Below, one piece after another: positions 17,009 through 26,007 of a stretch of DNA of 64,000 nt; position 1 is the stretch's first letter, and every line of letters begins with the position of its first letter. This DNA is from Microbispora sp. H13382 (GTDB lineage Bacteria > Actinomycetota > Actinomycetes > Streptosporangiales > Streptosporangiaceae), in assembly GCF_014161445.1 (NCBI RefSeq), contig NZ_JABBXA010000003.1, positions 372,001 through 436,000 on the forward strand, in the 5' to 3' direction. The notes under the pieces were generated by a model. The model was given only the letters and a program-made list of their open reading frames with translations. It was not told the DNA's origin and did not search any database. The translations under genes were made by a program, and so were the position numbers.

Positions 17009-20000
17009 GTGACCCGGACCGGCCTCTCACCGGCCAAACAGGCGCTGCTGGCGCAGCGGCTCAGGGCCGGGAAAGCCGCGAGGGTCACCGTGCCGCCGCG
17101 GCCGGTCGGCACCCACCCGCCGCTTTCGCACGCGCAGGAGCGCCTGTGGTTCCTGGAGCAGTACGCCCCGGGCACCACCGCCTACACCGTCGCCTTCGCC
17201 GTCCGGCTGGACGGCGGCGAGATCGACGACGCGGCCCTGGAGCGCGCCCTCGTCGAGGTGGCCAGACGCCACGAGAGCCTGCGCACCCGGTTCGTCACCA
17301 CCGACGACGGGACGCCGGAGATCGTGCTGGACGACGAGCCCCTGGTGGAGCTGCGGCTGGTCGAGCTGCGGCTGTCCGACGACGCCGCCACCGCGCGGGA
17401 GGCCGTGCAGGAGGAGCTGGCCCGGCCGTTCGACCTGGCGACCGGCCCGCTGCTGCGGCTGCTCCTGGTCCGGCTCGGCGCCCGCGAGCACGTGCTGCTC
17501 CTGACCATGCACCACGCCGTCACCGACGGCTGGTCGTGCGACATCGTGATGGAGGAGCTGCTCGCCCTGCACGAGGCGTACCGGACCGGGACCGACGCCG
17601 GTCTCGCCGACCCGCCCGTGCAGTACGGCGACTACGCGCTGTGGGAGCGCGGACGGACCCACGAGGACGACATCCGCTACTGGCGGGAGCGGCTGGCCGG
17701 CCTGCCGCCGCTGGAGCTGCCGACCGACCTGCCGCGCCCGCCGGAGCAGGGATCGGCGGGCGACGCCCACAACCTCGTGCTGGACCGCGAGCTGGTGGAC
17801 GCGCTCACGGAGCTGGGCGGGGCGAACGGCGCGACGCTGTACATGACGCTGCTCGCCGCCTTCCAGGTGCTCCTGGGCCGCTACTCCGGTCAGGACGACT
17901 TCGCGGTCGGGTCGCCCGTCTCGGGGCGCGACCTGCCGGAGCTGGAGCGGGTGGTCGGGCTCTTCATCAACTCGCTGCCGATGCGGGCCGACCTGTCCGG
18001 CGACCCGACCTTCACCGAGCTGCTCGGCCGGGTGCGCGAGACGGCGCTGGACGCCTACACGCACCAGGAGCTGCCCTTCGACCGGCTGGTCGGCGAGCTC
18101 GGCGTCGAGCGCGACGTGAGCAGGTCGCCGGTGTTCCAGGTGATGTTCGCGCTGCAGAACTACCGGTCGGCCCCGCTGCGGACCCAGGGCCTGACCATGT
18201 CGGCGTACCCGTTCGACGTGACCGCCAGCCGGTTCGACCTCGCGCTGTACCTGATGGACCAGGGCGACGGCCTGGTGGGGAACATCACCTACCGCACCGA
18301 GCTGTTCCGGCCGGCCACGATCGCGCGCCTGGCGGAGTGCTTCGAGAACCTGCTCAGGTCGATCGCCGCCGACCCCCACGCGCGGGTGTCGGACCTCGAA
18401 CTGCTCCCGGCGGCCGAGCGCGACCGCGTGCTCGGGTTCGCGGGAGCGGCGCCCGAGGCCGAGGCGCCCGCCGCGGACGCGTTCGGCGGGGCGTCGGCGC
18501 CGCACGAGGTCATCGCCGCGCAGGCGGCCCGCACCCCGTCCGCGACCGCCGTCGTCAGCGGGGACGACGCCCTCACGTACGCCGAGCTGGACGCCGCGGC
18601 CGACCGGCTCGCCCGGCGGCTGCGCGGGCTCGGCGTGCGGCGCGACGACCGCGTGGCGATCTGCCTGGAGCAGTCCACCGGGCTCGCGGTCGCGGTGCTC
18701 GGCGTGCTCAAGGCGGGCGCGGCCTACCTGCCGCTCGACCCTGAGCACCCGCGCGGCCGGCTCGAGTACGTGCTGGCCGACGCCGGGGCGTCGATCGTCG
18801 TGACCAGCCCGGACCTGCACGACCGGCTGCCGGACGAGATCACCGCCGTGCACCTCGACCACGACACGGACCACGACACGGACCACGACACGCCGGAGCC
18901 CGGCGACCCATGGGAACCCGCGGCGCCGGGCGACCTCGCGTACGTGATCTACACCTCCGGCACCACCGGGCGGCCCAAGGGCGTCGCAGTGCAGCACCAC
19001 GAGGTGATGGTCTACCTCGCCGGGGTGCGCGAACGGCTCGGAGTGGAGCCGGGCTCGTCCTTCGCCCTGCTCCAGTCACTCGCCTTCGACTTCGGCGTCA
19101 CGGTCTTCTACCTGTGCCTGATGACCGGCGGGACCCTGCACCTGGTGCCCTCGCGCACCGCCGGTCCCGAGCTGGCGGGGATCTTCCGGCGCACCGGGAT
19201 CGACTACCTCAAGATCACGCCGTCGCACCTCGCAGCGCTGCTCGCCGACGCCGGGCCGGACGACCTGCTGCCCAGGAAGCTGCTGCTCCTGGGCGGGGAG
19301 GCGGCCCCGCGCGGCTGGGCCGCCGAGCTCGCGGCGCTGGGCCGCTGCCGGGTCGTCAACCACTACGGGCCGACCGAGGCCACTGTGGGCGTGACCACCT
19401 ACGACGTCGCGCGGCTGCCCGCCCCCGACGGCCCGGCCGAGGCGAGCGTGAGCCTGCCGATCGGCTCGCCGCTGCCCCGGGCGCGGGCGTACGTGCTGGA
19501 CGAGCGGTTGCGGCCGGTGCCCGCCGGGGTGCCGGGGGAGATCTACCTCGGCGGCGAGCGGCTGGCCCGCGGCTACCTGAACCGTCCCGGCCTGACCGCC
19601 GACCGGTTCGTCCCCGACCCGTACGGCCCGCCCGGGTCGCGCATGTACCGCACGGGGGACCTCGGCCGGTGGTCCGGCTCCGGCGACCTGGAGTTCCTCG
19701 GCCGCCGCGACCTGCAGGTGAAGATCCGCGGCTACCGGGTCGAGCTCGGCGAGGTCGAGTCGGTGCTGGCCGACCATCCGGACGTCGCCCAGGCCGTGGT
19801 CGAGCCGCGCGGCGAGCAGCTCGTCGCCTACCTCGTCCCCGCCCCCGCCGCCGGGAACGCCGAGAACGCCGGGAACGCCGCGGACGGCGCACGACCGGAG
19901 ACCGCGGAGGTCCGCGCGTGGCTGGCCGACCGGCTGCCCGCGTACATGGTCCCCTCGCGGTACGCCTGGCTCGACGAGCTGCCGCTCAAGTCGCACGGCA

Positions 20001-22681
20001 AGGTGGACCGCTCGCGGCTGCCCGAGCCGGAGGCCGACGTGGCGGCGGCCGAGTACGTCGCCCCGGCGCCCGGCGCCGAGGAGGACGTGGCACGCGTCTG
20101 GGCGGAGGTGCTGGAAGTCGAGCGCGTGGGGGCGCTCGACGACTTCTTCGCCCTGGGCGGCCACTCGCTGCTGGCGATGCGGGTCATCGCCCGGCTGCGC
20201 AAGGCGCATCCGGACCGGCAGATCACGGTGCTCGACGTCTTCAAGCACCGCACCGTCCGCGAGCTGGCCCGGCTGCTCACGGCCGAGGGGGACGTGCCGC
20301 GCTCGCTGTTGCACCGGCTCACCCCCGCCGGGCCGGCCACCACCACCCTGGTGTGCGTGCCGTACGGCGGGGGCAGCGCGGTCGTCTACCAGCCGCTCGC
20401 GGACGCGCTGCCGGACGACTGGGCGCTCTACTCGGTCGCCGTGCCCGGCCACGAGCTGGGCGAACAGGCCCGGCCGTTCGACGAGGTCGTCGTCGACTGC
20501 GTGGCCGAGATCTCCGAGATCATGGACAGGAACGGCGGCTCGCTGGTGCTGTACGGCCACTGCGGCCTCGGCGTCATGCTGTCCGCCGAGATCGCCCGGA
20601 GGCTGGAGGCGGACGGCCGAACCGTGGACGCGCTGTATCTCGGCGGCGTGTTCCCCTTCGCCCGCCCGGGTCGCGGCCTGAACTGGCTCGGGACCTTCTT
20701 CGACCGCCTCACCAGCGACCAGCAGCGGGTCAACGCCCTGACCGCGGCCGGGCTCGACGTGGAGGATCTCGGCCGGGAGCAGGTCAAACTCATCGTGCGC
20801 AACCGCCGTGAAGGCACCCGCGCCGCCGAGCGGTACTTCACGCGGATCTTCGAGGAGGGCGGCGGTCCGGCGCTGCGCGCGCCGGTGATCTCCGTGGTCG
20901 GCGAACGCGACCCGGCGGCCGAGTTCTACCAGGAACGTTACAAGGAGTGGCACTGCCTGTCGGATGACGCGGCGTGCGTCGTCCTCGACGAGGCCGGGCA
21001 CTTCTTCCTTCGGTACCGCAGCGACGAGCTGGCCGAGATCGTCACCGGCACCCACGCCGCCGTCGCCTCCGGGCGTACGGAGGGGATGGAACGGGACGAG
21101 GCCCGCACCTGGTGGCTGCAGGGCGTCTCGAGCCGGTCCGCCGAGACCGGAACCGAAACCGGAACCGGGGCGGGCACGGCCCAGGACGGCCCGGACGGCC
21201 CGGACGGCCCGGACGGCCCGGACGGCGCCGCGGGCACACAGGTGCGCGTCGGCCCGCCGCCCAGCATGCGGCGCTTCCTCCTCGTCGCGGCCGGCCAGCT
21301 CGTCTCGATCACCGGCTCCGCGCTGACCGAGTTCGCCATCCCGCTGTGGATCTACCTCACCACCGGCTCGCTCGCCCGGTTCGCGCTGTTCTCCGTGCTC
21401 GGACTGCTGCCCGGCATGCTCGTCGCCCCGCTGGCCGGCGCCATCGTCGACCGGTTCGACCGGCGCAAGGTCATGATCGCCGGAGACGCGGCCGCCGGCG
21501 GCACCCAGCTCATGCTGGGACTGCTGCTGTGGACCGGCAACCTAGAGGTCTGGCACATCTATCCGCTGCTGGTCTGCCTGTCCGTCGCGCTCACCTTCCA
21601 ACGGCTGGCGTACACCTCGGCGATCCCGCAGCTCGTACCGAAACGGTTCCTCGGGCACGCCAACGGCGTCGTCCAGATGGCCACCGGCACCGCGCAGCTC
21701 ATCGTGCCGCTGATCGCGGTCGGGCTGATGGCGACGATCGGGCTGGAGGGCATCCTCATCATCGACGTGGTCAGCTACGTCGTCGCCACGCTCACCATCG
21801 TGCTGATCCGCTTCCCGGCGACGATGGCCTGGAAGCGACGGGAGAGCGTGCTCGCCGAGATGCTGGGCGGCATCCGCCACTCCTGGGGCAACCGGGGCTT
21901 CCGCGCGATGCTGTTCTACTTCGCGGTGCTGAACATCTTCCTGTCCCCGCTGTTCATGATGATCTCGCCGCTGGTGCTGTCGTTCGCGTCGCTGGCCGAG
22001 GTCGGCCGGGTGTCGTTCGCGGGCGGGCTCGGCGCCTTCCTCGGCGGTCTGGCGATGGCGGCCTGGGGCGGCCCGCGGCGCCGGCGGTTGTACGGCGTGC
22101 TGCTGTCCACGCTCGCCCTGTCGGTGTTCTGCCTGCTGACCGGGCTGTACCAGGACCTGTTCCTCATCGCCGTCGGCGCGTTCGGCATGTCGCTGTGCCT
22201 CACCCTGCTGAACGGCGTCTACGCCACGATCATCCAGGTCAAGGTGCCGCAGCGGTTCCACGGCCGCGTCATCGCGCTGAACACGCTGGTCGCCTGGTCC
22301 ACGCTGCCCATCGGGTTCGGCCTGGTCGCGCCGTACGGCGCGCAGGTCTTCGAGCCGCTGCTCGCCCCGGACGGGCCGCTCGCCGGCACCGTGGGCGTGG
22401 TGCTCGGCACCGGCCCGGGCCGCGGGATCGGCTTCATGTACGCCTGCTTCGCGCTGGCGATCGCCGTCATCGCACTGGTCGGCATGCGGGTGCGGGTGCT
22501 GCGCCGGTTCGACGCCGACGTGCCCGACGCCCTGCCCGACGACGTCGTCGGCTATCAGGCCCTGACCGAACGTGTCGCGGCCGCCCGTAAGGACACACGG
22601 ACAGGCACACGGACAGGCACGCGGGCGGACACAGGGGTGGGCACACGGGCGGCTCGCGAACCCGAGAAGGAGCACGCATGA
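17009..22681 (+). CDS. NRPS C-A-T-TE module fused to an MFS exporter
   Basis: An 1890-residue fusion. A short N-terminal segment (LSPAKQALLAQRLRAG) precedes the condensation domain, with intact H168-H169-AVT-D173-G. The adenylation domain (about 500-1010, YTSGTTGRPKG) has an eye-aligned pocket code D-F-T-K-L-G-H-V-G-K, close to Asp codes. The carrier-protein serine is S1053 in LGGHSLL. The thioesterase domain (about 1110-1365) has YGHCGLG with Cys1185 at the nucleophile position, a candidate Asp1301 and His1331 (EAGHFF). After a GPD-repeat linker (about 1390-1418) comes a complete MFS transporter of about 12 helices (about 1420-1835), followed by a hydrophilic tail. Being the only TE, this should be the last module, releasing and perhaps exporting the product. 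GTG 17009 has GAGGTG 8 bp upstream. It is the first gene of a nine-gene operon; its stop overlaps the next start by ATGA. Confidence 0.93.
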   Translation: MTRTGLSPAKQALLAQRLRAGKAARVTVPPRPVGTHPPLSHAQERLWFLEQYAPGTTAYTVAFAVRLDGGEIDDAALERALVEVARRHESLRTRFVTTDDGTPEIVLDDEPLVELRLVELRLSDDAATAREAVQEELARPFDLATGPLLRLLLVRLGAREHVLLLTMHHAVTDGWSCDIVMEELLALHEAYRTGTDAGLADPPVQYGDYALWERGRTHEDDIRYWRERLAGLPPLELPTDLPRPPEQGSAGDAHNLVLDRELVDALTELGGANGATLYMTLLAAFQVLLGRYSGQDDFAVGSPVSGRDLPELERVVGLFINSLPMRADLSGDPTFTELLGRVRETALDAYTHQELPFDRLVGELGVERDVSRSPVFQVMFALQNYRSAPLRTQGLTMSAYPFDVTASRFDLALYLMDQGDGLVGNITYRTELFRPATIARLAECFENLLRSIAADPHARVSDLELLPAAERDRVLGFAGAAPEAEAPAADAFGGASAPHEVIAAQAARTPSATAVVSGDDALTYAELDAAADRLARRLRGLGVRRDDRVAICLEQSTGLAVAVLGVLKAGAAYLPLDPEHPRGRLEYVLADAGASIVVTSPDLHDRLPDEITAVHLDHDTDHDTDHDTPEPGDPWEPAAPGDLAYVIYTSGTTGRPKGVAVQHHEVMVYLAGVRERLGVEPGSSFALLQSLAFDFGVTVFYLCLMTGGTLHLVPSRTAGPELAGIFRRTGIDYLKITPSHLAALLADAGPDDLLPRKLLLLGGEAAPRGWAAELAALGRCRVVNHYGPTEATVGVTTYDVARLPAPDGPAEASVSLPIGSPLPRARAYVLDERLRPVPAGVPGEIYLGGERLARGYLNRPGLTADRFVPDPYGPPGSRMYRTGDLGRWSGSGDLEFLGRRDLQVKIRGYRVELGEVESVLADHPDVAQAVVEPRGEQLVAYLVPAPAAGNAENAGNAADGARPETAEVRAWLADRLPAYMVPSRYAWLDELPLKSHGKVDRSRLPEPEADVAAAEYVAPAPGAEEDVARVWAEVLEVERVGALDDFFALGGHSLLAMRVIARLRKAHPDRQITVLDVFKHRTVRELARLLTAEGDVPRSLLHRLTPAGPATTTLVCVPYGGGSAVVYQPLADALPDDWALYSVAVPGHELGEQARPFDEVVVDCVAEISEIMDRNGGSLVLYGHCGLGVMLSAEIARRLEADGRTVDALYLGGVFPFARPGRGLNWLGTFFDRLTSDQQRVNALTAAGLDVEDLGREQVKLIVRNRREGTRAAERYFTRIFEEGGGPALRAPVISVVGERDPAAEFYQERYKEWHCLSDDAACVVLDEAGHFFLRYRSDELAEIVTGTHAAVASGRTEGMERDEARTWWLQGVSSRSAETGTETGTGAGTAQDGPDGPDGPDGPDGAAGTQVRVGPPPSMRRFLLVAAGQLVSITGSALTEFAIPLWIYLTTGSLARFALFSVLGLLPGMLVAPLAGAIVDRFDRRKVMIAGDAAAGGTQLMLGLLLWTGNLEVWHIYPLLVCLSVALTFQRLAYTSAIPQLVPKRFLGHANGVVQMATGTAQLIVPLIAVGLMATIGLEGILIIDVVSYVVATLTIVLIRFPATMAWKRRESVLAEMLGGIRHSWGNRGFRAMLFYFAVLNIFLSPLFMMISPLVLSFASLAEVGRVSFAGGLGAFLGGLAMAAWGGPRRRRLYGVLLSTLALSVFCLLTGLYQDLFLIAVGAFGMSLCLTLLNGVYATIIQVKVPQRFHGRVIALNTLVAWSTLPIGFGLVAPYGAQVFEPLLAPDGPLAGTVGVVLGTGPGRGIGFMYACFALAIAVIALVGMRVRVLRRFDADVPDALPDDVVGYQALTERVAAARKDTRTGTRTGTRADTGVGTRAAREPEKEHA
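21184..21226 (+). repeat. 9-bp tandem repeat encoding the GPD linker
   Basis: Unit GGACGGCCC repeated about four and a half times, encoding a (D-G-P)n linker between the thioesterase and transporter parts of the fusion protein. It is a likely site of copy-number variation and a flexible tether, and it marks the junction of the fusion. Confidence 0.8.
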
Positions 22682-24204
22682 CGGGGGCGACGAGGACGCG
22701 GGGCGTGCCCGCGCTCACCCTGCCGGAGCTGCTGCGGCTGCGCGCGGGGCAGGAGCCGGACGGCGTGGCGATGATCGTGGAGGGGCACGGGACGCTCACC
22801 TTCGCGGAGTGGGAGCGCAGGTCGGCGGTGCTCGCCGCCGGGCTGACGGGCCGCGGGGTCATCCCGGGCGACCGGGTGGCGCTGCACTTCGGCAGCCGCG
22901 ACTGGATCGACTTCGCCGTGGCGTTCTTCGGGGTGCTGAAGGCGGGCGCGGTGGCCGTGCCGATGTCGGACCGGCTGGCGCCGGCCGAGCTGCGTTACAT
23001 GATCGAGCACTGCTCGGCGACGGCGGTGCTGCTCGGCCGGGACCTCGCGGCGCCGGCGGGAGAGCCGTGGACCGCGACCCCGGCGGAGCTGGAAGCCGGC
23101 CTCGGGCCGGACCCGGCGCCGGAAGGGCCGCGGGTGCGGCCCGGGGACCTGGCGCAGATCCTCTACACCTCCGGCACGACCGGGCGGCCCAAGGGGGTCG
23201 GTGCGAGCCACGCCAACCTGGCCTACGGGTGCGTCACGCAGCCCAAGCACCGCAGGTTCGCCCACTCGCGGCACCTGCTGCACGCCTTCCCGATCGGCAC
23301 CAACGCCGGCCAGACCATGCTGGTCAACGCGCTGGACGCCCGGCCGGCCGTGCTGACCCCGGCGAGGTTCACGCCCGGCCGGTTCGCCCGGCTGATCGAG
23401 ACCTACCGCCCCGGCACCGTGTTCCTGGTGCCCTCCATGGCGATCGAGCTGCTCGACGCCGGGCTGCACGAGCGGCACGACATGTCCAGCGTGGTGCTGC
23501 TGGGGTCGGCGGCGGCCGCGCTTCCTCCCGCCGTGTCGGAACGTCTGTCGGCGGCCTTCCCGAACGCGACCGTGACGAACTACTACACGTCCACCGAGGC
23601 CGCCCCCGCTCAGACGATCATGATTTACGACCGTACGCGGCCGGCCGCGCTGGGCCGGCCCGCGTTCGGCGGCTCGCTGCGCATCACCGACGAGGAGGGC
23701 ACCCCGCTCCCGCCCGGGGAGACGGGCGAGGTGTGGATGCGCTCGCCCACCGCCACCCGGTCCTACTACGGCGACGCCGAGGCCAGCGCCAGGTCGTTCC
23801 GCGACGGCTGGGTGCGCATGGGCGACGTCGGATACGTGGACGCCGACGGCTACCTCTACCTGGTCGACCGGGAGAGCGACGTGGTCAAGACCGGGGCGTT
23901 CAAGGTGTCCACCCTCCAGGTGGAGGCCGCGCTGCACGAGCACCCGCTGGTCGCCGAGGCGGCCGTGTTCGGGCTCCCGCACCCGGTGCTGGGCTCCGTG
24001 CTGGGCGCCGCGGTGGTGCCCAGGTCGCCGGGGCTCGTCGCGAGTGAGGTGCGCTCCTTCCTGATGGACCGGCTGGCCTGGCACGAGCTCCCCGAACGGG
24101 TCCTCGTGGTCGACAGCCTGCCCAGGAACCAGTCAGGAAAGGTCATCAAGAAGGAGCTGCCCGCGCTGCTGGGCGACTCCGTGATCAGCACGGAAGGCGA
24201 ATGA
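22678..24204 (+). CDS. Stand-alone acyl-AMP ligase / acyl-CoA synthetase
   Basis: A 508-residue ANL-superfamily adenylating enzyme without a carrier domain. The P-loop-like A3 motif is ILYTSGTTGRPKG (about residues 161-173). The A5 region reads NYYTSTEAAPAQ, A7 is MGDVGYVDADGYLYLVDRESDVVKTGAFKVS, and the catalytic A10 lysine is in NQSGKVIKKEL near the end. The sequence resembles carboxylic acid-CoA ligases more than amino-acid A domains. It most likely activates an acyl or aryl acid and loads it on the free carrier protein (25774) or the C-T protein (24206). It overlaps the preceding NRPS stop by 4 bp, and the C-T gene begins 1 bp after its stop. Substrate unknown; a product of the divergent 2-oxo acid dehydrogenase is one possibility. 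Confidence 0.88.
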   Translation: MTGATRTRGVPALTLPELLRLRAGQEPDGVAMIVEGHGTLTFAEWERRSAVLAAGLTGRGVIPGDRVALHFGSRDWIDFAVAFFGVLKAGAVAVPMSDRLAPAELRYMIEHCSATAVLLGRDLAAPAGEPWTATPAELEAGLGPDPAPEGPRVRPGDLAQILYTSGTTGRPKGVGASHANLAYGCVTQPKHRRFAHSRHLLHAFPIGTNAGQTMLVNALDARPAVLTPARFTPGRFARLIETYRPGTVFLVPSMAIELLDAGLHERHDMSSVVLLGSAAAALPPAVSERLSAAFPNATVTNYYTSTEAAPAQTIMIYDRTRPAALGRPAFGGSLRITDEEGTPLPPGETGEVWMRSPTATRSYYGDAEASARSFRDGWVRMGDVGYVDADGYLYLVDRESDVVKTGAFKVSTLQVEAALHEHPLVAEAAVFGLPHPVLGSVLGAAVVPRSPGLVASEVRSFLMDRLAWHELPERVLVVDSLPRNQSGKVIKKELPALLGDSVISTEGE

Positions 24205-24205
24205 G

Positions 24206-25780
24206 ATGTCACCGACGCTCGTAGACGAGGGGGAGCAGGCGTCCCTCGCTCAGCACGGCATGTGGATAACGGAGCAGATGGGCTGCGGGGGCCGCGTGTA
24301 CCACATGCCGCTGGCCATCCGGCTCGACGGCCCCGTGGACGTGGACCGGCTGCTGGCCGCCTGCCACGACGTGATCCGCGCGCATCCCCAGCTGGGCGCG
24401 GCCCTGACCGAGCGGGAGGGCGTGCTGCGCCGGGTGCCGGCCGCCGTGCCGCCGCCCGTCGGGTTCGAGGACGCCTCCGGCCGTGAGCCCCGCGAACTGG
24501 TCGAGCGCGAGGCGTCCCTCGCCCTGGACCTGCGGACCGGGCCGACGGCCCGGTTCACGGTCTTCCGGCTCGCGCCGGAGCGGCACCTGCTCGTCGTCGT
24601 CGCCCATCACGCCGTCTTCGACGGCATGTCGAAGGACATCCTGGTTCGGGGTCTGGCCCGCGCCTACGCCGGGCTGCCGACGCCGGCCCTTCCTACGACC
24701 TACGGCGAGGCCGTCGAGCGGGAGAACGCCCGGGTGGCCGAGTTGCTCGGCGACGCCGCCGAGTTCTGGCGCGACCGCTGGCGGGACCGGCAGGACCTGC
24801 GCCTCCCCGGGCTGTCCGGGGTCTCGACCCGCGCCGCGGCCGGCGAGGCCGTCGACTTCGCGCTTCCCGCCGACCTCGCCGTCGCCGCGGACAAGATGGG
24901 CGTCACCCGGTTCGAGCTCGTGCTCGCCGCGGTGCACACCCTGCTCGCGGCGTACGGCAACGAGGGCACGGCGGTGGCCGTCGACCTGTCGACCAGGACC
25001 GAGGAGACACGGGGCCACATCGGCCCCTTCGTGAACGAGCTGCCGGTGCCGGCCCCGGCCCCGGGCGGGACGTTCGCCGATTTCGCCCGGTCCCTGCGTG
25101 AGGAGTTGCGGGCCGTCTACCGGTTCCGGCAGGTGCCGCTCGCGCGTGCCGTCGGCGGCGTGAGCCCCCGCACCGCGCTGACGCCGGTGTCGGTCAGCTA
25201 CCGCAGGCGTGACGGAGGCGCGCCGGAGTTCCCCGGCCTGGAGGCGTCGGTGGACTGGATGTCCTTCAACGGCGCGGTGCGCGGCACGCTGCACCTCCAG
25301 GTGGTGGACGCGCCGGACGGCGCCGCCGCCCGGCTGCAGTTCAACCCGCTCGTCCTGAGCCGCTCCGGCTGCGAGGCCGTCGCCGGGCACCTGCTCTCCC
25401 TGCTGCGTGCGGTGGCCGCCGCACCCGACGCCGACCTGGCCGGCCTGCCGCTGCCGTCCCCGGTGGCCGACGGCGCGGTCGAGCAGTCCTTCGCCCGGAC
25501 CGGGGAGGGGCCGGCCTCGGCCGGAGCGACCGGCGAGGCGGACGCGGGGCCGTTCCTGGCGGAGGTGGGGGAGATCTGGCGCGAGGTGCTCGGCATGCCG
25601 GAGATCGGCCTGGACGAGGACCTTTTCGACCTCGGCGGGCACTCGCTGTCGATCACCCAGATCATCGCGAAGGTGCGCGAGCGGATGGACGTGGAGCTGT
25701 CCTTCGACGTGTTCTTCGACGAGCCGACGATCACCGGGATCGCGGCTGAGGTCGCCCGCCTGCGGGAGGAGGCATGCTGA
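24206..25780 (+). CDS. NRPS condensation-carrier (C-T) protein without A domain
   Basis: A 524-residue didomain protein. The condensation domain (about residues 10-430) has intact H134-H135-AVF-D139-G. After a Ser/Gly/Ala-rich linker, a C-terminal carrier domain (about 445-520) has phosphopantetheine serine S480 in FDLGGHSLSITQ. No adenylation domain is present, so the carrier must be charged in trans, probably by the adjacent acyl-AMP ligase or by one of the two A-domain proteins. It starts 1 bp after the ligase stop; its stop overlaps the next gene, whose ATG (25774) lies inside its last codons. Starter-unit acylation is a likely role, but the substrate pairing cannot be read from sequence. 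Confidence 0.88.
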   Translation: MSPTLVDEGEQASLAQHGMWITEQMGCGGRVYHMPLAIRLDGPVDVDRLLAACHDVIRAHPQLGAALTEREGVLRRVPAAVPPPVGFEDASGREPRELVEREASLALDLRTGPTARFTVFRLAPERHLLVVVAHHAVFDGMSKDILVRGLARAYAGLPTPALPTTYGEAVERENARVAELLGDAAEFWRDRWRDRQDLRLPGLSGVSTRAAAGEAVDFALPADLAVAADKMGVTRFELVLAAVHTLLAAYGNEGTAVAVDLSTRTEETRGHIGPFVNELPVPAPAPGGTFADFARSLREELRAVYRFRQVPLARAVGGVSPRTALTPVSVSYRRRDGGAPEFPGLEASVDWMSFNGAVRGTLHLQVVDAPDGAAARLQFNPLVLSRSGCEAVAGHLLSLLRAVAAAPDADLAGLPLPSPVADGAVEQSFARTGEGPASAGATGEADAGPFLAEVGEIWREVLGMPEIGLDEDLFDLGGHSLSITQIIAKVRERMDVELSFDVFFDEPTITGIAAEVARLREEAC

Positions 25781-26007
25781 GGGAGCGCGTGGCCGAGCTG
25801 GTGTCGAAGGCGAGCGGCGGCGACCTGGCCGCCGCCGACATCCTGGCGGCGGACTGCAGCCTGCCCGCGCTCGGCCTCACCTCGATCGCCTACCTCCGGC
25901 TGATCGACCTGCTGGAGACCGAGTTCGACTGCGACGTCGACCTGGACGGCGGCCACCTCAACACGCTCGACGGCCTGGTCGAGCACATCGCGGGGCAGCG
26001 GAAGTGA
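25774..26007 (+). CDS. Free-standing acyl/peptidyl carrier protein
   Basis: A 77-residue carrier protein. The predicted phosphopantetheine attachment serine is S37 in LGLTSIAYLRLID. An acidic helix follows (LLETEFDCDVDLDGG), and the length is typical of a discrete ACP/PCP. It sits between the C-T gene and the second C-type gene with overlaps at both ends (7 bp upstream, GTGA downstream), so it is translated in step with them. A free carrier beside a free acyl-AMP ligase is the usual arrangement for loading a starter acid. No phosphopantetheinyl transferase gene is in the window, so a housekeeping enzyme must activate it. Confidence 0.87.
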   Translation: MLRERVAELVSKASGGDLAAADILAADCSLPALGLTSIAYLRLIDLLETEFDCDVDLDGGHLNTLDGLVEHIAGQRK

